Assembly (NCBI RefSeq): GCF_001275675.1
Contig: NZ_LITM01000008.1
Coordinates: forward strand, 96,393 to 160,392
Direction of reading: 5' to 3'
DNA: 64,000 nt
Source: Lysinibacillus sp. FJAT-14745
GTDB taxonomy: Bacteria > Bacillota > Bacilli > Bacillales_A > Planococcaceae
The position numbers and the translations under genes were made by a program. The notes under the pieces were generated by a model that saw only the letters and a list, made by a program, of their open reading frames with translations, searched no databases and was not told where the DNA came from. This document shows positions 19,693 to 28,211 of this stretch, piece by piece (positions within the stretch are counted from its first letter, which is position 1; every line of letters begins with the position of its first letter).

Positions 19693-20190
19693 TTATTGTG
19701 AATTTTCAATTTGTGTTAGTAGTGTGGCAACATGCTCTTGATAATTTGGTATCTCCTCTGGTGCCCAGCCTGATTCCTGGCAGCGTTGAAGTACAATTTT
19801 TGCATCTTCATATCTTTCAGAAACTACAAATATCTCACCTAACTGAATCATAAATACTGGATCCTCTACCTTATAAGGATTTAAATCCAATGTTTTTTGC
19901 ATATAGTTTGCTCCCTGTTTTACATCACCTTTATTAACAGCAATAATACCGGCTAAATAATTTGCAATTTCAGAGTTAGGCTCTGCCTTTAACACTTTAG
20001 AAATGGCTTCCCTTGCATCTTCATAATTACCATCCTTTTGTAATTGAAGTGCCTGGTTATATAGATTCTCATTCGTTTCAAAAGTTTTGTCCTGTTTACT
20101 AGCCATAACATTTGCCACGATTAGACCAATAACGACAAACGCTACAACTCCAGACAAAATATATTTCCTAACTGGTTCAGTAAATGTCAT
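19693..20190 (-). CDS. membrane-anchored TPR protein
   Basis: 165 residues with one N-terminal transmembrane segment (about 11-30), then tetratricopeptide-like helices (LYNQALQLQKDGNYEDAREA; LAGIIAVNKGDVKQGANYM; EDPVFMIQLGEIFVVSERY) exposed outside. It is the first gene of the leftward glycan cluster and lies 16 bp before the ligase-like gene, so it probably works with that protein, for example as an assembly or chain-length partner. That role is inferred. It has AAAGG 9 nt before the ATG. Confidence 0.75.
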   Translation of the reverse strand: MTFTEPVRKYILSGVVAFVVIGLIVANVMASKQDKTFETNENLYNQALQLQKDGNYEDAREAISKVLKAEPNSEIANYLAGIIAVNKGDVKQGANYMQKTLDLNPYKVEDPVFMIQLGEIFVVSERYEDAKIVLQRCQESGWAPEEIPNYQEHVATLLTQIENSQ

Positions 20191-20228
20191 ACCATTCTAC
20201 CTTTCTAAGCTTTCGTCATTTTTTCACA

Positions 20229-20262
20229 TATGGTTATTATACTATAAATTAGCATCTTCATG
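20229..20262 (-). promoter_or_regulatory. candidate promoter of the glycan cluster
   Basis: Read leftward, a perfect -10 TATAAT lies at 20236-20241, about 45 bp before the TPR start codon. The -35 region (AACATG at 17 bp) is poor. No other good promoter is visible between the S-layer terminator and this gene. Apart from the terminator, I saw nothing else in the gap 20191-20624. Confidence 0.45.
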
Positions 20263-20562
20263 TTATATTTCCAAGGGAAACATGACCAAACTTAGATTTC
20301 TATTTTTCTTAGAGTGACTTGGAGCTAGCTAAAAAACTATGTCGGTAATATTAAGTCTGTAAATTGTTAAATAATATGTGTATAAACCTCTAAAGTTATG
20401 TACATTTTTACTAAAATATAAAGATACTATTCTTAATATGTAAAAAACTTTGTAATTATATAATTCATTATTTATTCTTTTATGTCCCTAAAAATAAAAA
20501 TCCTATAACTCCACTATGATTCAAGAAATTCTAATCATGACCATAGTAGCTTTTAATCTTTT

Positions 20563-20608
20563 AGTAAAAAAAGAGCTTTGTGGTTTCCCACAAAGCTCTT
20601 TTTATTTT
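20563..20608 (-). terminator. S-layer gene terminator
   Basis: Arms AAAGAGCTTTGTGG and CCACAAAGCTCTTT pair perfectly over 14 bp with a 4-nt loop, flanked by A and T runs on both sides. It lies about 20 bp beyond the S-layer stop codon and insulates the glycan cluster from its strong transcription. It could work in both directions. Confidence 0.92.
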
Positions 20609-20624
20609 AACTAAAAATTAGTTA

Positions 20625-23600
20625 TTATTTTTTAGCTTCAACTTTAATGCTAGAAGTAGGATTTACTTCTTTGTCAGAAAGTTTAGATTTTATAGAAGAA
20701 CCATTATTTAACTTGATACCAGTAATTGTAGTACCTGCAGCAATTGCATTTTCAAGTTCTACTACAACTGTTGTATTAGATACGCTTACTACTTTAACTG
20801 TAGCAGTCGAACCTGTAGTCACTTGTAAAAGATCACCAGCTTTTACGCTAACTGCCGCTGAGAATGTAAACGTAATTTGTTGATTTACTGCAGCAGCATC
20901 TTTTTTACCATAAACAGTTCTTTCAGGTGCGTTACCTACTTTATAAGTAAAGCTATCAGTATCTTTACCTGTTAATTTAATATCTTTTGTATTAATAGCA
21001 GTAGCTTTTACACCTTTAACAGCAGCATCTTTATTGATTTTAGTTACTAAATCATCTACATCTTTATATAAATCTGTATCTGTTTCGTAAGCATTAGCAC
21101 TAAAGTTGTAAGTTTTGCCATTGATTGTAACAGCTTCGCGTTCAACGACAATTGTAGCTGTTGCAGCTGTTGTAGCAACTGTACCTTCTGCATTTTTAGT
21201 AATTTGAGCATCCGTTAATCTTAAAGCATCTAAAGTGTTTACTTGTTTAGAATCACTTGATTCTTTATAGATTCGGATAGATTTCTTACCATCTTTATCT
21301 TCAGTGTATGTTACTTGTACACCTTTATCATAAGCTTTAATAATATTTACAAATGTTTCAACACCATGAATTTCAGTACCGTATAAATTGAAGAATTTAA
21401 CATCCTTTAATTCAATTGGATCTTTACCTTTAACTACGATATATTTATCGTTAATTTCAACTACATCACCTGTACTTTGATTACCAACATCTGATAATGA
21501 AGTGAATGTTGCAGTTGCTTCTTTTGAAGTGAATGCATAGTCTTTGTTATCAGTGTTAAGTGCAATACCATTTGCAGTAACTTTTACTGATGTAGATTTC
21601 CCATCAACTGCTACTACTTTTAATTCAGGATTTGAACCTTCATAAGTTACAGTAAGGTTACGGTTTGGTGAAACAATTTCGTTTCCAACTTTTACATCAT
21701 TAGCACCTGTGTTGAAGATTGTGTAAGTAACTTTTTTGATGCTAGTATTAGGCATTTTCTTGTTACTTTGGTTCACTAATTCAGCACGGAATGTAGCGAT
21801 TTCGTTACCTTTGAACTCTTTTACAGCTTTATTACTAGCATTGTATGCTTTAATTGATGCACCATCAAGGAATTCATTTTGGAAGTAAGAGATTGGAGCA
21901 GTAGCTTTTGGCTCACCTTCATCTAGTCTACCTTGTTTAGCATTTGAAGTATTAATATCAATCCAAGCTACTGGAGTTGCATAATCGTTTTCTTTGTCAG
22001 AACCAATAACAAATGTTGCTTCACCTTTATCATTTGTTTTAACAGAGATTTGCTTCGCATTATTTTTACCATCAGCAGCATTGTTTGGATAGTAAGATTG
22101 TTTATCATCTTCATCAACTTCGATGAATTTAGCATCAGTGTTTGTGCTAATTACACGGTCTAAATCTTCGTTGAACGCTACGTTCACGATTTCATTTTTA
22201 GCTATTTTACCGTCTTTATCTTTAACAATGACTTTGTATTCACGGCCATTTTCTTTATAACGAGCTGCTACTTCGCCACCTTCACGAGTCATTTCGATCG
22301 TGTATTTAGCTTGTAGTGCACCGAACGTTACTTTAGAAGCTGTTGTTTGTAAAGCAGATGCTTTATAAACTTCAGCTTTTTCACCAGTTGTAGTATTAGG
22401 AGCAAATACTACTGGAGTTACAGCTGTGTTTGCACCTGAAACCGTGAATGTAGCTTCACCTTTAGAGTCAGTTGTGATTTTAGCAGCAGCTAAACCTGTA
22501 TTGTTGCTTAATTGTAGTGCAGCAACACCGTTAACAGTTGCGTTCTTTACTTTATCAGAAGTAACGTTCATGTTTTCCATGAAGCCTACTTGGAATGTTT
22601 TGTTTGATTCTGGTAGCCCAGTTTTAGGATTCTTGTAAGTAACTTTGTAAGTTTTATCAGCGCCATTGTTCACTGTATCACCAGTAGTTACTTCTTGAAC
22701 TGATAGGATTGTGTCTACTCCCCAGAACACATAACCAAGAGAGAATTTAGAACGATCACCAGTTGCATAAGCAGTTACTTCATCAGTACCGTCTTTGTAA
22801 CGAGTGTAAGAATAAGAAGCTACACCGTTTTCATCAGTTACTGCTTCACCAGTTAATGTTGGTGTTACACCATCATTGCTGTTACCTGGTACGTAGAAAG
22901 TTACAGGGATACCAGCTTTAGATTGACCTTCAGCTACAGTAACTTGTGCTTTTACAGTTACTTGTTGACCAAGTTTACCTTGGAATGCAGGAGCTACTAA
23001 CTCAACTTTAGTTGGATTTACAGCTGATACACCTTTGAATTTACCGATTTCTTCAGCGTTAAGAGATACAGTGTACTCTTTGTCAGCTGTTTGAGCAGCA
23101 GTAGTTAAAACAACAACTTTTTTGTTTGTTTGTTTTACAGCCGCGTTTTTAACTTCTAGACCTTTGATTTCGAAGTTAAGAGCTTGTACGTTTTCAACTT
23201 CTTTGTCAAATGTTACTTCAACAGTTGTGTTGTTGATAGCTTTTACAGAAGCTTTTGCAGGTGTTGTTACTTCCATGTTGATTGTACGGTCTAAGAATGA
23301 AGCGAATTGACCACGAGTAATAGTGTTAGTTGGGTTGAATGCTTTACCTGGTAGGTTAGCTGCATTTGTTAACTCAGCATACTCTAAAGCAGTGATTGCT
23401 TCGCGTTCTTGAGCACTGAAAGCTTTGTCTAAGTCAGAGATTTCGCTCTTGAATTTAGCTGCTTTGTACTCTTTTACTAAATCTACTTCATAGATTTCGT
23501 TGATAGCACGAACTAAAACAGATGCCATTTGTTGACGTTGCATATTTTGTGTGAAGTTTAAGTTGCCGTTTGAACCATTGAATACGCCTGCATCTTTAAC

Positions 23601-23948
23601 AAGTGCTGCATATTGTACTAATTCTTTTTCAGCTGTTAATGGAAGATCGCTGAAACGTTGTTTTGTATTCCAGTCAGTTGGAATATCAAATCCTTCAGTT
23701 TCTAACCAGCGACCTAATAATTTAACTACTTGACCACGGTTAACGTCTTGGTTTGGTTTGAATGTGCCGTCAGCGTATCCATTGATGATACCTTTATCAG
23801 CTAAAGAGTTAATCGCTGCCTCATGTGTGTTGCCTTTTACGTCTGTGAATCCTGCTGCAGAAGCCACTGGTACGATAGCAGATGCTACTAATGTAGCTGT
23901 AGCAGCTGTTGCTACGAATTTTTTGTATTTCTTTGGTTGGTTAGCCAT
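20625..23948 (-). CDS. S-layer protein with three SLH domains
   Basis: Exported surface-array protein of 1107 residues. It has a basic N-terminus, a hydrophobic core and a signal peptidase site after VASA (residues about 28-31), then three SLH domains (about 32-75, 90-150, 165-230; GFTDV, GIINGYADGTFKPNQ and TRGQFASFLDRTI are their signatures), which hold the protein to pyruvylated secondary wall polymer. The remainder is a series of Ig-like beta domains rich in Thr, Ala, Val and Lys, which form the lattice. No cysteine appears in the mature region that I can see. I chose ATG 23946-23948 because AGAGGAGG lies 9 nt upstream. Promoter at 24033-24061, terminator at 20563-20608: a single-gene, highly expressed unit. 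Confidence 0.93.
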   Translation of the reverse strand: MANQPKKYKKFVATAATATLVASAIVPVASAAGFTDVKGNTHEAAINSLADKGIINGYADGTFKPNQDVNRGQVVKLLGRWLETEGFDIPTDWNTKQRFSDLPLTAEKELVQYAALVKDAGVFNGSNGNLNFTQNMQRQQMASVLVRAINEIYEVDLVKEYKAAKFKSEISDLDKAFSAQEREAITALEYAELTNAANLPGKAFNPTNTITRGQFASFLDRTINMEVTTPAKASVKAINNTTVEVTFDKEVENVQALNFEIKGLEVKNAAVKQTNKKVVVLTTAAQTADKEYTVSLNAEEIGKFKGVSAVNPTKVELVAPAFQGKLGQQVTVKAQVTVAEGQSKAGIPVTFYVPGNSNDGVTPTLTGEAVTDENGVASYSYTRYKDGTDEVTAYATGDRSKFSLGYVFWGVDTILSVQEVTTGDTVNNGADKTYKVTYKNPKTGLPESNKTFQVGFMENMNVTSDKVKNATVNGVAALQLSNNTGLAAAKITTDSKGEATFTVSGANTAVTPVVFAPNTTTGEKAEVYKASALQTTASKVTFGALQAKYTIEMTREGGEVAARYKENGREYKVIVKDKDGKIAKNEIVNVAFNEDLDRVISTNTDAKFIEVDEDDKQSYYPNNAADGKNNAKQISVKTNDKGEATFVIGSDKENDYATPVAWIDINTSNAKQGRLDEGEPKATAPISYFQNEFLDGASIKAYNASNKAVKEFKGNEIATFRAELVNQSNKKMPNTSIKKVTYTIFNTGANDVKVGNEIVSPNRNLTVTYEGSNPELKVVAVDGKSTSVKVTANGIALNTDNKDYAFTSKEATATFTSLSDVGNQSTGDVVEINDKYIVVKGKDPIELKDVKFFNLYGTEIHGVETFVNIIKAYDKGVQVTYTEDKDGKKSIRIYKESSDSKQVNTLDALRLTDAQITKNAEGTVATTAATATIVVEREAVTINGKTYNFSANAYETDTDLYKDVDDLVTKINKDAAVKGVKATAINTKDIKLTGKDTDSFTYKVGNAPERTVYGKKDAAAVNQQITFTFSAAVSVKAGDLLQVTTGSTATVKVVSVSNTTVVVELENAIAAGTTITGIKLNNGSSIKSKLSDKEVNPTSSIKVEAKK

Positions 23949-24032
23949 AGAAAAATTTCCTCCTCTAAGTTCATAAAATATGTCTCTACTACAAATACAT
24001 AGAAATGCAGTAAATAAACAACTACACATAAA

Positions 24033-24061
24033 AGTATAGTTGTATCCCTAAAAGTTGTCAA
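24033..24061 (-). promoter_or_regulatory. strong SigA-type promoter of the S-layer gene
   Basis: Read leftward: TTGACA (24056-24061), 17 bp, TATACT (24033-24038), close to perfect consensus. The predicted transcript starts near 24026, giving a leader of about 78 nt that contains the AGAGGAGG site. In the gap 23949-24553 I see this promoter, the tagA terminator and otherwise AT-rich sequence. Confidence 0.88.
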
Positions 24062-24395
24062 TCATATTTTGGGAAAGTTTCTAATTCATTTCCGGAAAAA
24101 CATGGGCATACAACTCTCTTTTACCATTGTCATCTATTTTAGATGATTTTTCAAGTGATATTACACATCTTTTCCAACAATAATTTGGAACTCAAACCTT
24201 AAATGTTCAATGTTCTTACAAAAAATAAACAATTATATATTTCTATCCCATTTTAGTTAGTGTGAAAATTGGTAATTCTTTTTGGTTCTATGGAAATTGG
24301 AAGAGGTGTAATATTTGAAGATATTCCGGTGAATATACTGTGGGATCTTTGGATAATGCATCTCTGTTTTAAGGTGGCAGAATTATATTTTTATA

Positions 24396-24440
24396 TACGA
24401 AAAAAGCTCAAGCATATAAATGCTTGAGCTTTTTTCGCTT
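24396..24440 (-). terminator. terminator of wecC-tagA
   Basis: Arms 24398-24415 and 24420-24437 pair perfectly over 18 bp (core GCTCAAGCAT) with a 4-nt loop; the stem itself ends in a T6 run in the leftward direction. It lies about 115 bp after the tagA stop codon. Confidence 0.92.
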
Positions 24441-24553
24441 GGGCTACCAACCGTTGTTTCCTTGCAGGGAATTCTATTTATTTCATAGAGGAAATTCCTA
24501 TACATGTACAGTCTAACACTTTCAATATAAAACGACAATACCAATTTTTAAAA

Positions 24554-25270
24554 TTATTGACGTTTCTGCCTTGCCACTTCCAATAAAAATAATGGAAGTG
24601 CGATTTGACGCTTGATACGCTTAGGTTCTTTCATTAATCGATAAAACCATTCAAGACCAAATTTTTGGAAAATTTCTGGTGCACGTTTAACTGTACCTGC
24701 AAGCACATCGAATGATCCGCCTACTCCTTGATAAATGGTTGGATGCAATTGATCGCGATTTGCATTAATCCAGTTTTCTTGTTTTGGACTGCCCATCGCT
24801 ACAAAAAGTAGATCGGGCCGGGCTTCATTAATGCGGTCAAATACCTTCTGTTCATCCTTTTCATAGCCGTCCTGTGTGCCGACTATTTTAATAGAAGGAA
24901 ATAATGATTCTAGCTTTGCTTTTGCTGCATCTGCAACACCTGGTTTCCCTCCGTAAAGGAAAATAGGCTTGCCACGTTTTGCAGCTTCCTCGCAAAGCTT
25001 CATCATCATATCGACGCCTGTAACACGTTCACGAATTTGCCCTTTTTGAATTTTGGAAGCAAGAATAACACCAATGCCATCTGGAATTTGAAATTCCGCT
25101 TCGTTAAGCAGCTTCTTTAGAGCAGGGTCTTCTTTTGCCTTGATAATCTTTTCTGGATTGATGGCAACAACGAGCGCTTTTTGTTTTTTCTCAATACGCT
25201 CGAATGCCATCTCCATTAATTCATCGTAGCCTTCCGTATTGACATTGATGCCAAGTACTGTTTCTTTCAT
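24554..25270 (-). CDS. tagA: WecG/TagA/CpsF-family N-acetylmannosaminyl(uronic acid) transferase
   Basis: GT26 glycosyltransferase of 238 residues that moves ManNAc (TagA) or ManNAcA (WecG) onto undecaprenyl-PP-GlcNAc, the committed step of wall teichoic acid linkage units or secondary wall polymers. Asp64 in IPDGIG and Arg82 in GQIRERVTG match the catalytic residues known for TagA; the C-terminal membrane-binding appendage (EWFYRLMKEPKRIKRQ) is complete. I start it at ATG 25268-25270, which overlaps the wecC stop by 4 bp and has AGGAG 12 nt upstream. Because it is coupled to a UDP-ManNAc dehydrogenase gene, ManNAcA is a likely donor, which would make it WecG-like in activity. Confidence 0.85.
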   Translation of the reverse strand: MKETVLGINVNTEGYDELMEMAFERIEKKQKALVVAINPEKIIKAKEDPALKKLLNEAEFQIPDGIGVILASKIQKGQIRERVTGVDMMMKLCEEAAKRGKPIFLYGGKPGVADAAKAKLESLFPSIKIVGTQDGYEKDEQKVFDRINEARPDLLFVAMGSPKQENWINANRDQLHPTIYQGVGGSFDVLAGTVKRAPEIFQKFGLEWFYRLMKEPKRIKRQIALPLFLLEVARQKRQ

Positions 25271-26538
25271 CGGTTTTTCGCATCTCCTAAAAGGTGGAAC
25301 TGGAAGCCTGCTTCTTCCCATTTATCACGATTTAAGCAGTTTTTCGTATCGAAGACGATTTTTGATTTCGCTGTAATTTCTGCAGCTTCTAATGCCTTGA
25401 ATTCATTATGATCTGTTAGAACTAAAATGATATCTGCATCTTTTGTAGCTTCTTCTAAGCTTTGTGTTTGTGTAGCGTGTTTGTTCTCTTTAATGTGTGG
25501 ATCGTATGAAATAACTTCTAATCCAAGATTTTGTAACTCATCAATAACGATTGTAGATGGACTTTCGCGCATGTCATCTACATTTCCTTTGAAGGCTAGT
25601 CCAAGAACAGCTACTTTGCCACCAGCAATTTTGTTTTGATTTAAGATGGCTTGTGTTTTTTGTGCTGTGAAGCTCGGCATACTATCATTTGTATTACGAG
25701 ATAAATGAATAAGTTGTGCTGTCTCGCCACCTAGCTCAACTAGGAACCAAGGGTCAACCGCGATACAGTGACCACCTACACCAGGACCTGGGAAGTGAAC
25801 ATTTACACGTGGGTGATAGTTCGCAAATTTAATCGCTTCCCAAATGTTTACTTCTAGTTTCTCTGCTAATTTTGCAAGCTCATTGGCAAACGCAATGTTT
25901 ACATCACGGTAAGTGTTTTCCATTACTTTTACTAACTCAGCTGTAGTTGCATCAGTAAGGTGAATTGTACCATTCACAAATGTTTGATAAAGCTCTTTTG
26001 TCATTTGTGCAGACTTGTCATCGATCCCACCAACGATACGGTCGTTGTTCACTAATTCTTCAAAAATACGACCAGGAATAACACGCTCTGGTGAATGTGC
26101 TACAAATAAATCTACACCAAATTCAAGATTTGCTTTGATTAACTCTGGTAGCATAATGTGCTCTACAGTTTTCGGTGGTACTGTCGATTCAAGAATGACA
26201 AGGTCACCTTTTTTTACGTATGGCACGATAGAAGCCGTAGCTTGACGTACATATTCTAAATTCGCTGTATTATCAGGATTGATTGGCGATGGTACAGCAA
26301 CGATGAACACGTCCGCTTCCACTGGTGTCGTTGACGCCGTTAAGAAACCTTCATCTACTGCTTTGTTCAGGCGCTCTTGCAATCCATTTTCTTCAATATG
26401 AAGCTTTTTCTCTTGAATACTTTTTACTGCCGCTGGGTTTACGTCCACCCCATGTACTTTTATGCCGTGGTTGGCAAACATTACAGCCGTTGGTAAACCG
26501 ATATAGCCAAGTCCAACGACACAAATTGATTTTGTCAT
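25267..26538 (-). CDS. wecC: UDP-N-acetyl-D-mannosamine dehydrogenase
   Basis: NAD-dependent oxidation of UDP-ManNAc to UDP-ManNAcA. The N-terminal Rossmann start VVGLGYIGLPTAVMFA, the central ELVKVMENTYRDVNIAFANE with Lys204, and the catalytic Cys258 in GVGGHCIAVDPWFLVE identify the family; WecC/MnaB and TuaD-like UDP-glucose dehydrogenases are close, but the DPWFLVE ending of the cysteine motif favours the HexNAc type. 423 residues, full length. Its substrate is made by MnaA, encoded at 54.8-55.9 kb. It heads a two-gene unit with tagA. Confidence 0.87.
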   Translation of the reverse strand: MTKSICVVGLGYIGLPTAVMFANHGIKVHGVDVNPAAVKSIQEKKLHIEENGLQERLNKAVDEGFLTASTTPVEADVFIVAVPSPINPDNTANLEYVRQATASIVPYVKKGDLVILESTVPPKTVEHIMLPELIKANLEFGVDLFVAHSPERVIPGRIFEELVNNDRIVGGIDDKSAQMTKELYQTFVNGTIHLTDATTAELVKVMENTYRDVNIAFANELAKLAEKLEVNIWEAIKFANYHPRVNVHFPGPGVGGHCIAVDPWFLVELGGETAQLIHLSRNTNDSMPSFTAQKTQAILNQNKIAGGKVAVLGLAFKGNVDDMRESPSTIVIDELQNLGLEVISYDPHIKENKHATQTQSLEEATKDADIILVLTDHNEFKALEAAEITAKSKIVFDTKNCLNRDKWEEAGFQFHLLGDAKNR

Positions 26539-26589
26539 TCTCTATTCTTCCTTTCGTTTCAAAAACGAGTAGTTATGTTATATGTTCTA

Positions 26590-26645
26590 TAAATGCATGA
26601 TGCATTTTTGTTCTGCATTATAGTATACATCTTTCAAGTGAAAGT
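26590..26645 (-). promoter_or_regulatory. candidate promoter and small palindrome upstream of wecC
   Basis: Read leftward, a perfect -10 TATAAT lies at 26617-26622; no good -35 hexamer is found at 16-18 bp. Just downstream, AAATGCA and TGCATTT (26591-26607) form a 7-bp palindrome with a 3-bp spacer, in operator position. Confidence 0.4.
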
Positions 26646-26696
26646 GTGAATCAATTTGTTATTTTGAAGCTGTTTTCTGTGTCCGATTAGCAAAAG

Positions 26697-26901
26697 TTTT
26701 GTTGGTTAGCGGCGGTATTTCGGGTTTTAGCGGCGTTCTTTGCTTGGTTAGCGGCGCAATTCACACTTTTTGCGGCGTTCTTCCTTTGGTTAGCGGCGCA
26801 ATTCGCACTTTTTGCGGCGTTCTTCCTTTCGTTGGCGGCGCAATTCACACTTTTTGCGGCGTTCTTCCTTTCGTTAGCGGCGCAATTCACACTTTTTGCT
26901 G
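26697..26901. repeat. 21-bp-period tandem array 1 (core TTAGCGGCG)
   Basis: Ten units spaced 21 bp apart (first cores at 26706, 26727, 26748). The core alternates between TTAGCGGCG and TTTGCGGCG, and the spacers alternate between CAATTCACACT and TTCTTCCTTTCG, so the higher-order period is 42 bp. The last unit runs into the final codons of the NERD gene at 26887. Frames stay open because 21 is a multiple of three; I do not consider them genes. With the wecC promoter region this fills the gap 26539-26886. Confidence 0.9.
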
Positions 26902-27855
26902 CGAACTCCAATATAAGCTGGACAAATGGTACTTCCTAATTCGATCAGGCCCGGTACTTGATAAATTTAATTTTTGTAAAAGCCGTTTTGCTACATACTG
27001 ACTCTCTATATTCAAAAATTCACGACAATCACTGTTCGATATTGTATCTCCTACTAGCATGTGATAATCCAGTAGTGCCCGTATATGTGCGTTTTTACTT
27101 TGAAATTTACAACTTTGACAATACCAAGTCATGCGCAATTTCTCCATCCCAAACTGACCACAGTTCTCACAATGAACACCTCGCCGCAAAGCAGAGGCAT
27201 CAATTTGATAGTACTGGCAAAGCGGAAATGGCGTTCTGTGCCGCAATTGTGACAAAATAATGTTTTTGATTTCTGTCATTGTTGCCATCTCTTTACTTTT
27301 CTCTAAATGTTGATGCAGAAATATCGGCAGCTCTTTTGCCATTAAAATCGGCAATCTCCCGTCCTCTCGATGAATATTTACATTATTGAAAGGAAAAACA
27401 ACCGCTCCATAAATGGGTATAGAAAGATGTTGGGTGCCTAAGAAATGTTTCATACCTTGAATATATTGTTCAAGCTGAATTTCAGGATGCGTAAAAACGT
27501 GAACCTCTCCAGATTCCGATGTACGAATGAGCTGGCGTGGGTCACTTTTAAAATGTACAGTTCCTCGAATATTTTTAATTTCTAATAGTATGATAGCGTT
27601 GGGGACAATGAGTAAAATATCAATTTGCATGGGAAGAACAGAGGGAAGTATTACATTATGGAAAATGTAGCAATCATTGAGCAGTGCTAATTGCTGTAGT
27701 TCCTTCATAACATATTGCTCACCAAAATCGCCCGCTTCGTTATTTTTGAGTTCTTGCTGAAGATTTTGATATTGTGGGTGCGTGGGCTGTAACCGAGTCA
27801 CAAGCGCTTGAAGTCCGTTTGTCAATGGAGATGATACGAAGGGTTTTATGATCAA
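26887..27855 (-). CDS. NERD-domain protein with zinc ribbon and C-terminal helical DNA-binding-like domain (paralogue 1)
   Basis: 322 residues. A nuclease-related domain (about 40-180) has the sequence AGDFGEQYVMKEL and the restriction-enzyme-like active site Asp79 in QIDILLI plus Glu92 and Lys94 in LLEIKN. A zinc ribbon follows (Cys229, Cys232, Cys246, Cys249), then a short helical region (LLDYHMLVGDTISNSDCREF...VAKRLLQKL) that resembles a helix-turn-helix. The paralogue at 35917 has the same layout. Translation starts at TTG, with GGAGAG 6-7 nt upstream. Its last six codons lie inside repeat array 1, and array 2 lies upstream. The family is linked to DNA processing, but no precise role is known; a DNA-cleaving or repeat-binding role is an inference. 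Confidence 0.82.
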   Translation of the reverse strand: MIIKPFVSSPLTNGLQALVTRLQPTHPQYQNLQQELKNNEAGDFGEQYVMKELQQLALLNDCYIFHNVILPSVLPMQIDILLIVPNAIILLEIKNIRGTVHFKSDPRQLIRTSESGEVHVFTHPEIQLEQYIQGMKHFLGTQHLSIPIYGAVVFPFNNVNIHREDGRLPILMAKELPIFLHQHLEKSKEMATMTEIKNIILSQLRHRTPFPLCQYYQIDASALRRGVHCENCGQFGMEKLRMTWYCQSCKFQSKNAHIRALLDYHMLVGDTISNSDCREFLNIESQYVAKRLLQKLNLSSTGPDRIRKYHLSSLYWSSQQKV

Positions 27856-27905
27856 TCAATTCTCTCCTTTTCTATTTAAATTTCAATAGGTTTATTTGTT
27901 GGATC

Positions 27906-28152
27906 CTTTCAGCGATTATAGCACGTTTAACAGTAGTTTTTAGTTTTTTATCAGTGATTGTCCACTTTTATCAGCGGCTCTCTTTTTTATCAGCGATTGT
28001 TTCACTTTTATCAGCGATGTTCTCTTCTTTATCAGCGATTTCTCCACTTTTATCAGCGATGTTCTCTTCTTTATCAGCGATCGCTGTACTTTTATCAGCG
28101 ATGTTCTCTTCTTTATCAGCGATCGCTGTACTTTTATTAGCGGTTTTCATTT
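27906..28152. repeat. 21-bp-period tandem array 2 (core TTATCAGCGAT)
   Basis: Ten clear units start at 27948, 27968, 27987, 28008, 28029, 28050, 28071, 28092, 28113 and 28134; the last eight are exactly 21 bp apart. Two degenerate units precede them. Some spacers extend the core to the palindrome AGCGATCGCT. The array fills the gap 27856-28193 between the NERD gene and the flagellin gene. Confidence 0.9.
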
Positions 28153-28182
28153 TCCTCTCAGTGATTTAAACCCAACTAAAAA

Positions 28183-28211
28183 AGGAATCACCTTTAGTAT
28201 CGGGGATTCCT
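28183..28211 (-). terminator. weak terminator at the end of the flagellin gene
   Basis: GGAATC and GATTCC form a 6-bp stem with a loop of about 15 nt, followed leftward by TTTTTT. It includes the flagellin stop codon. Confidence 0.4.

Noticed and set aside
24554-25321. Upstream start of tagA at 25321
   Set aside because: It would lie 51 bp inside wecC without a binding site; ATG at 25268-25270 overlaps the wecC stop in the usual ATGA manner.
26687-26911. 74-codon frame with AAKSVNCAANERKN repeats in array 1
   Set aside because: Repeat translation only, starting within the end of the NERD gene; no start signal.
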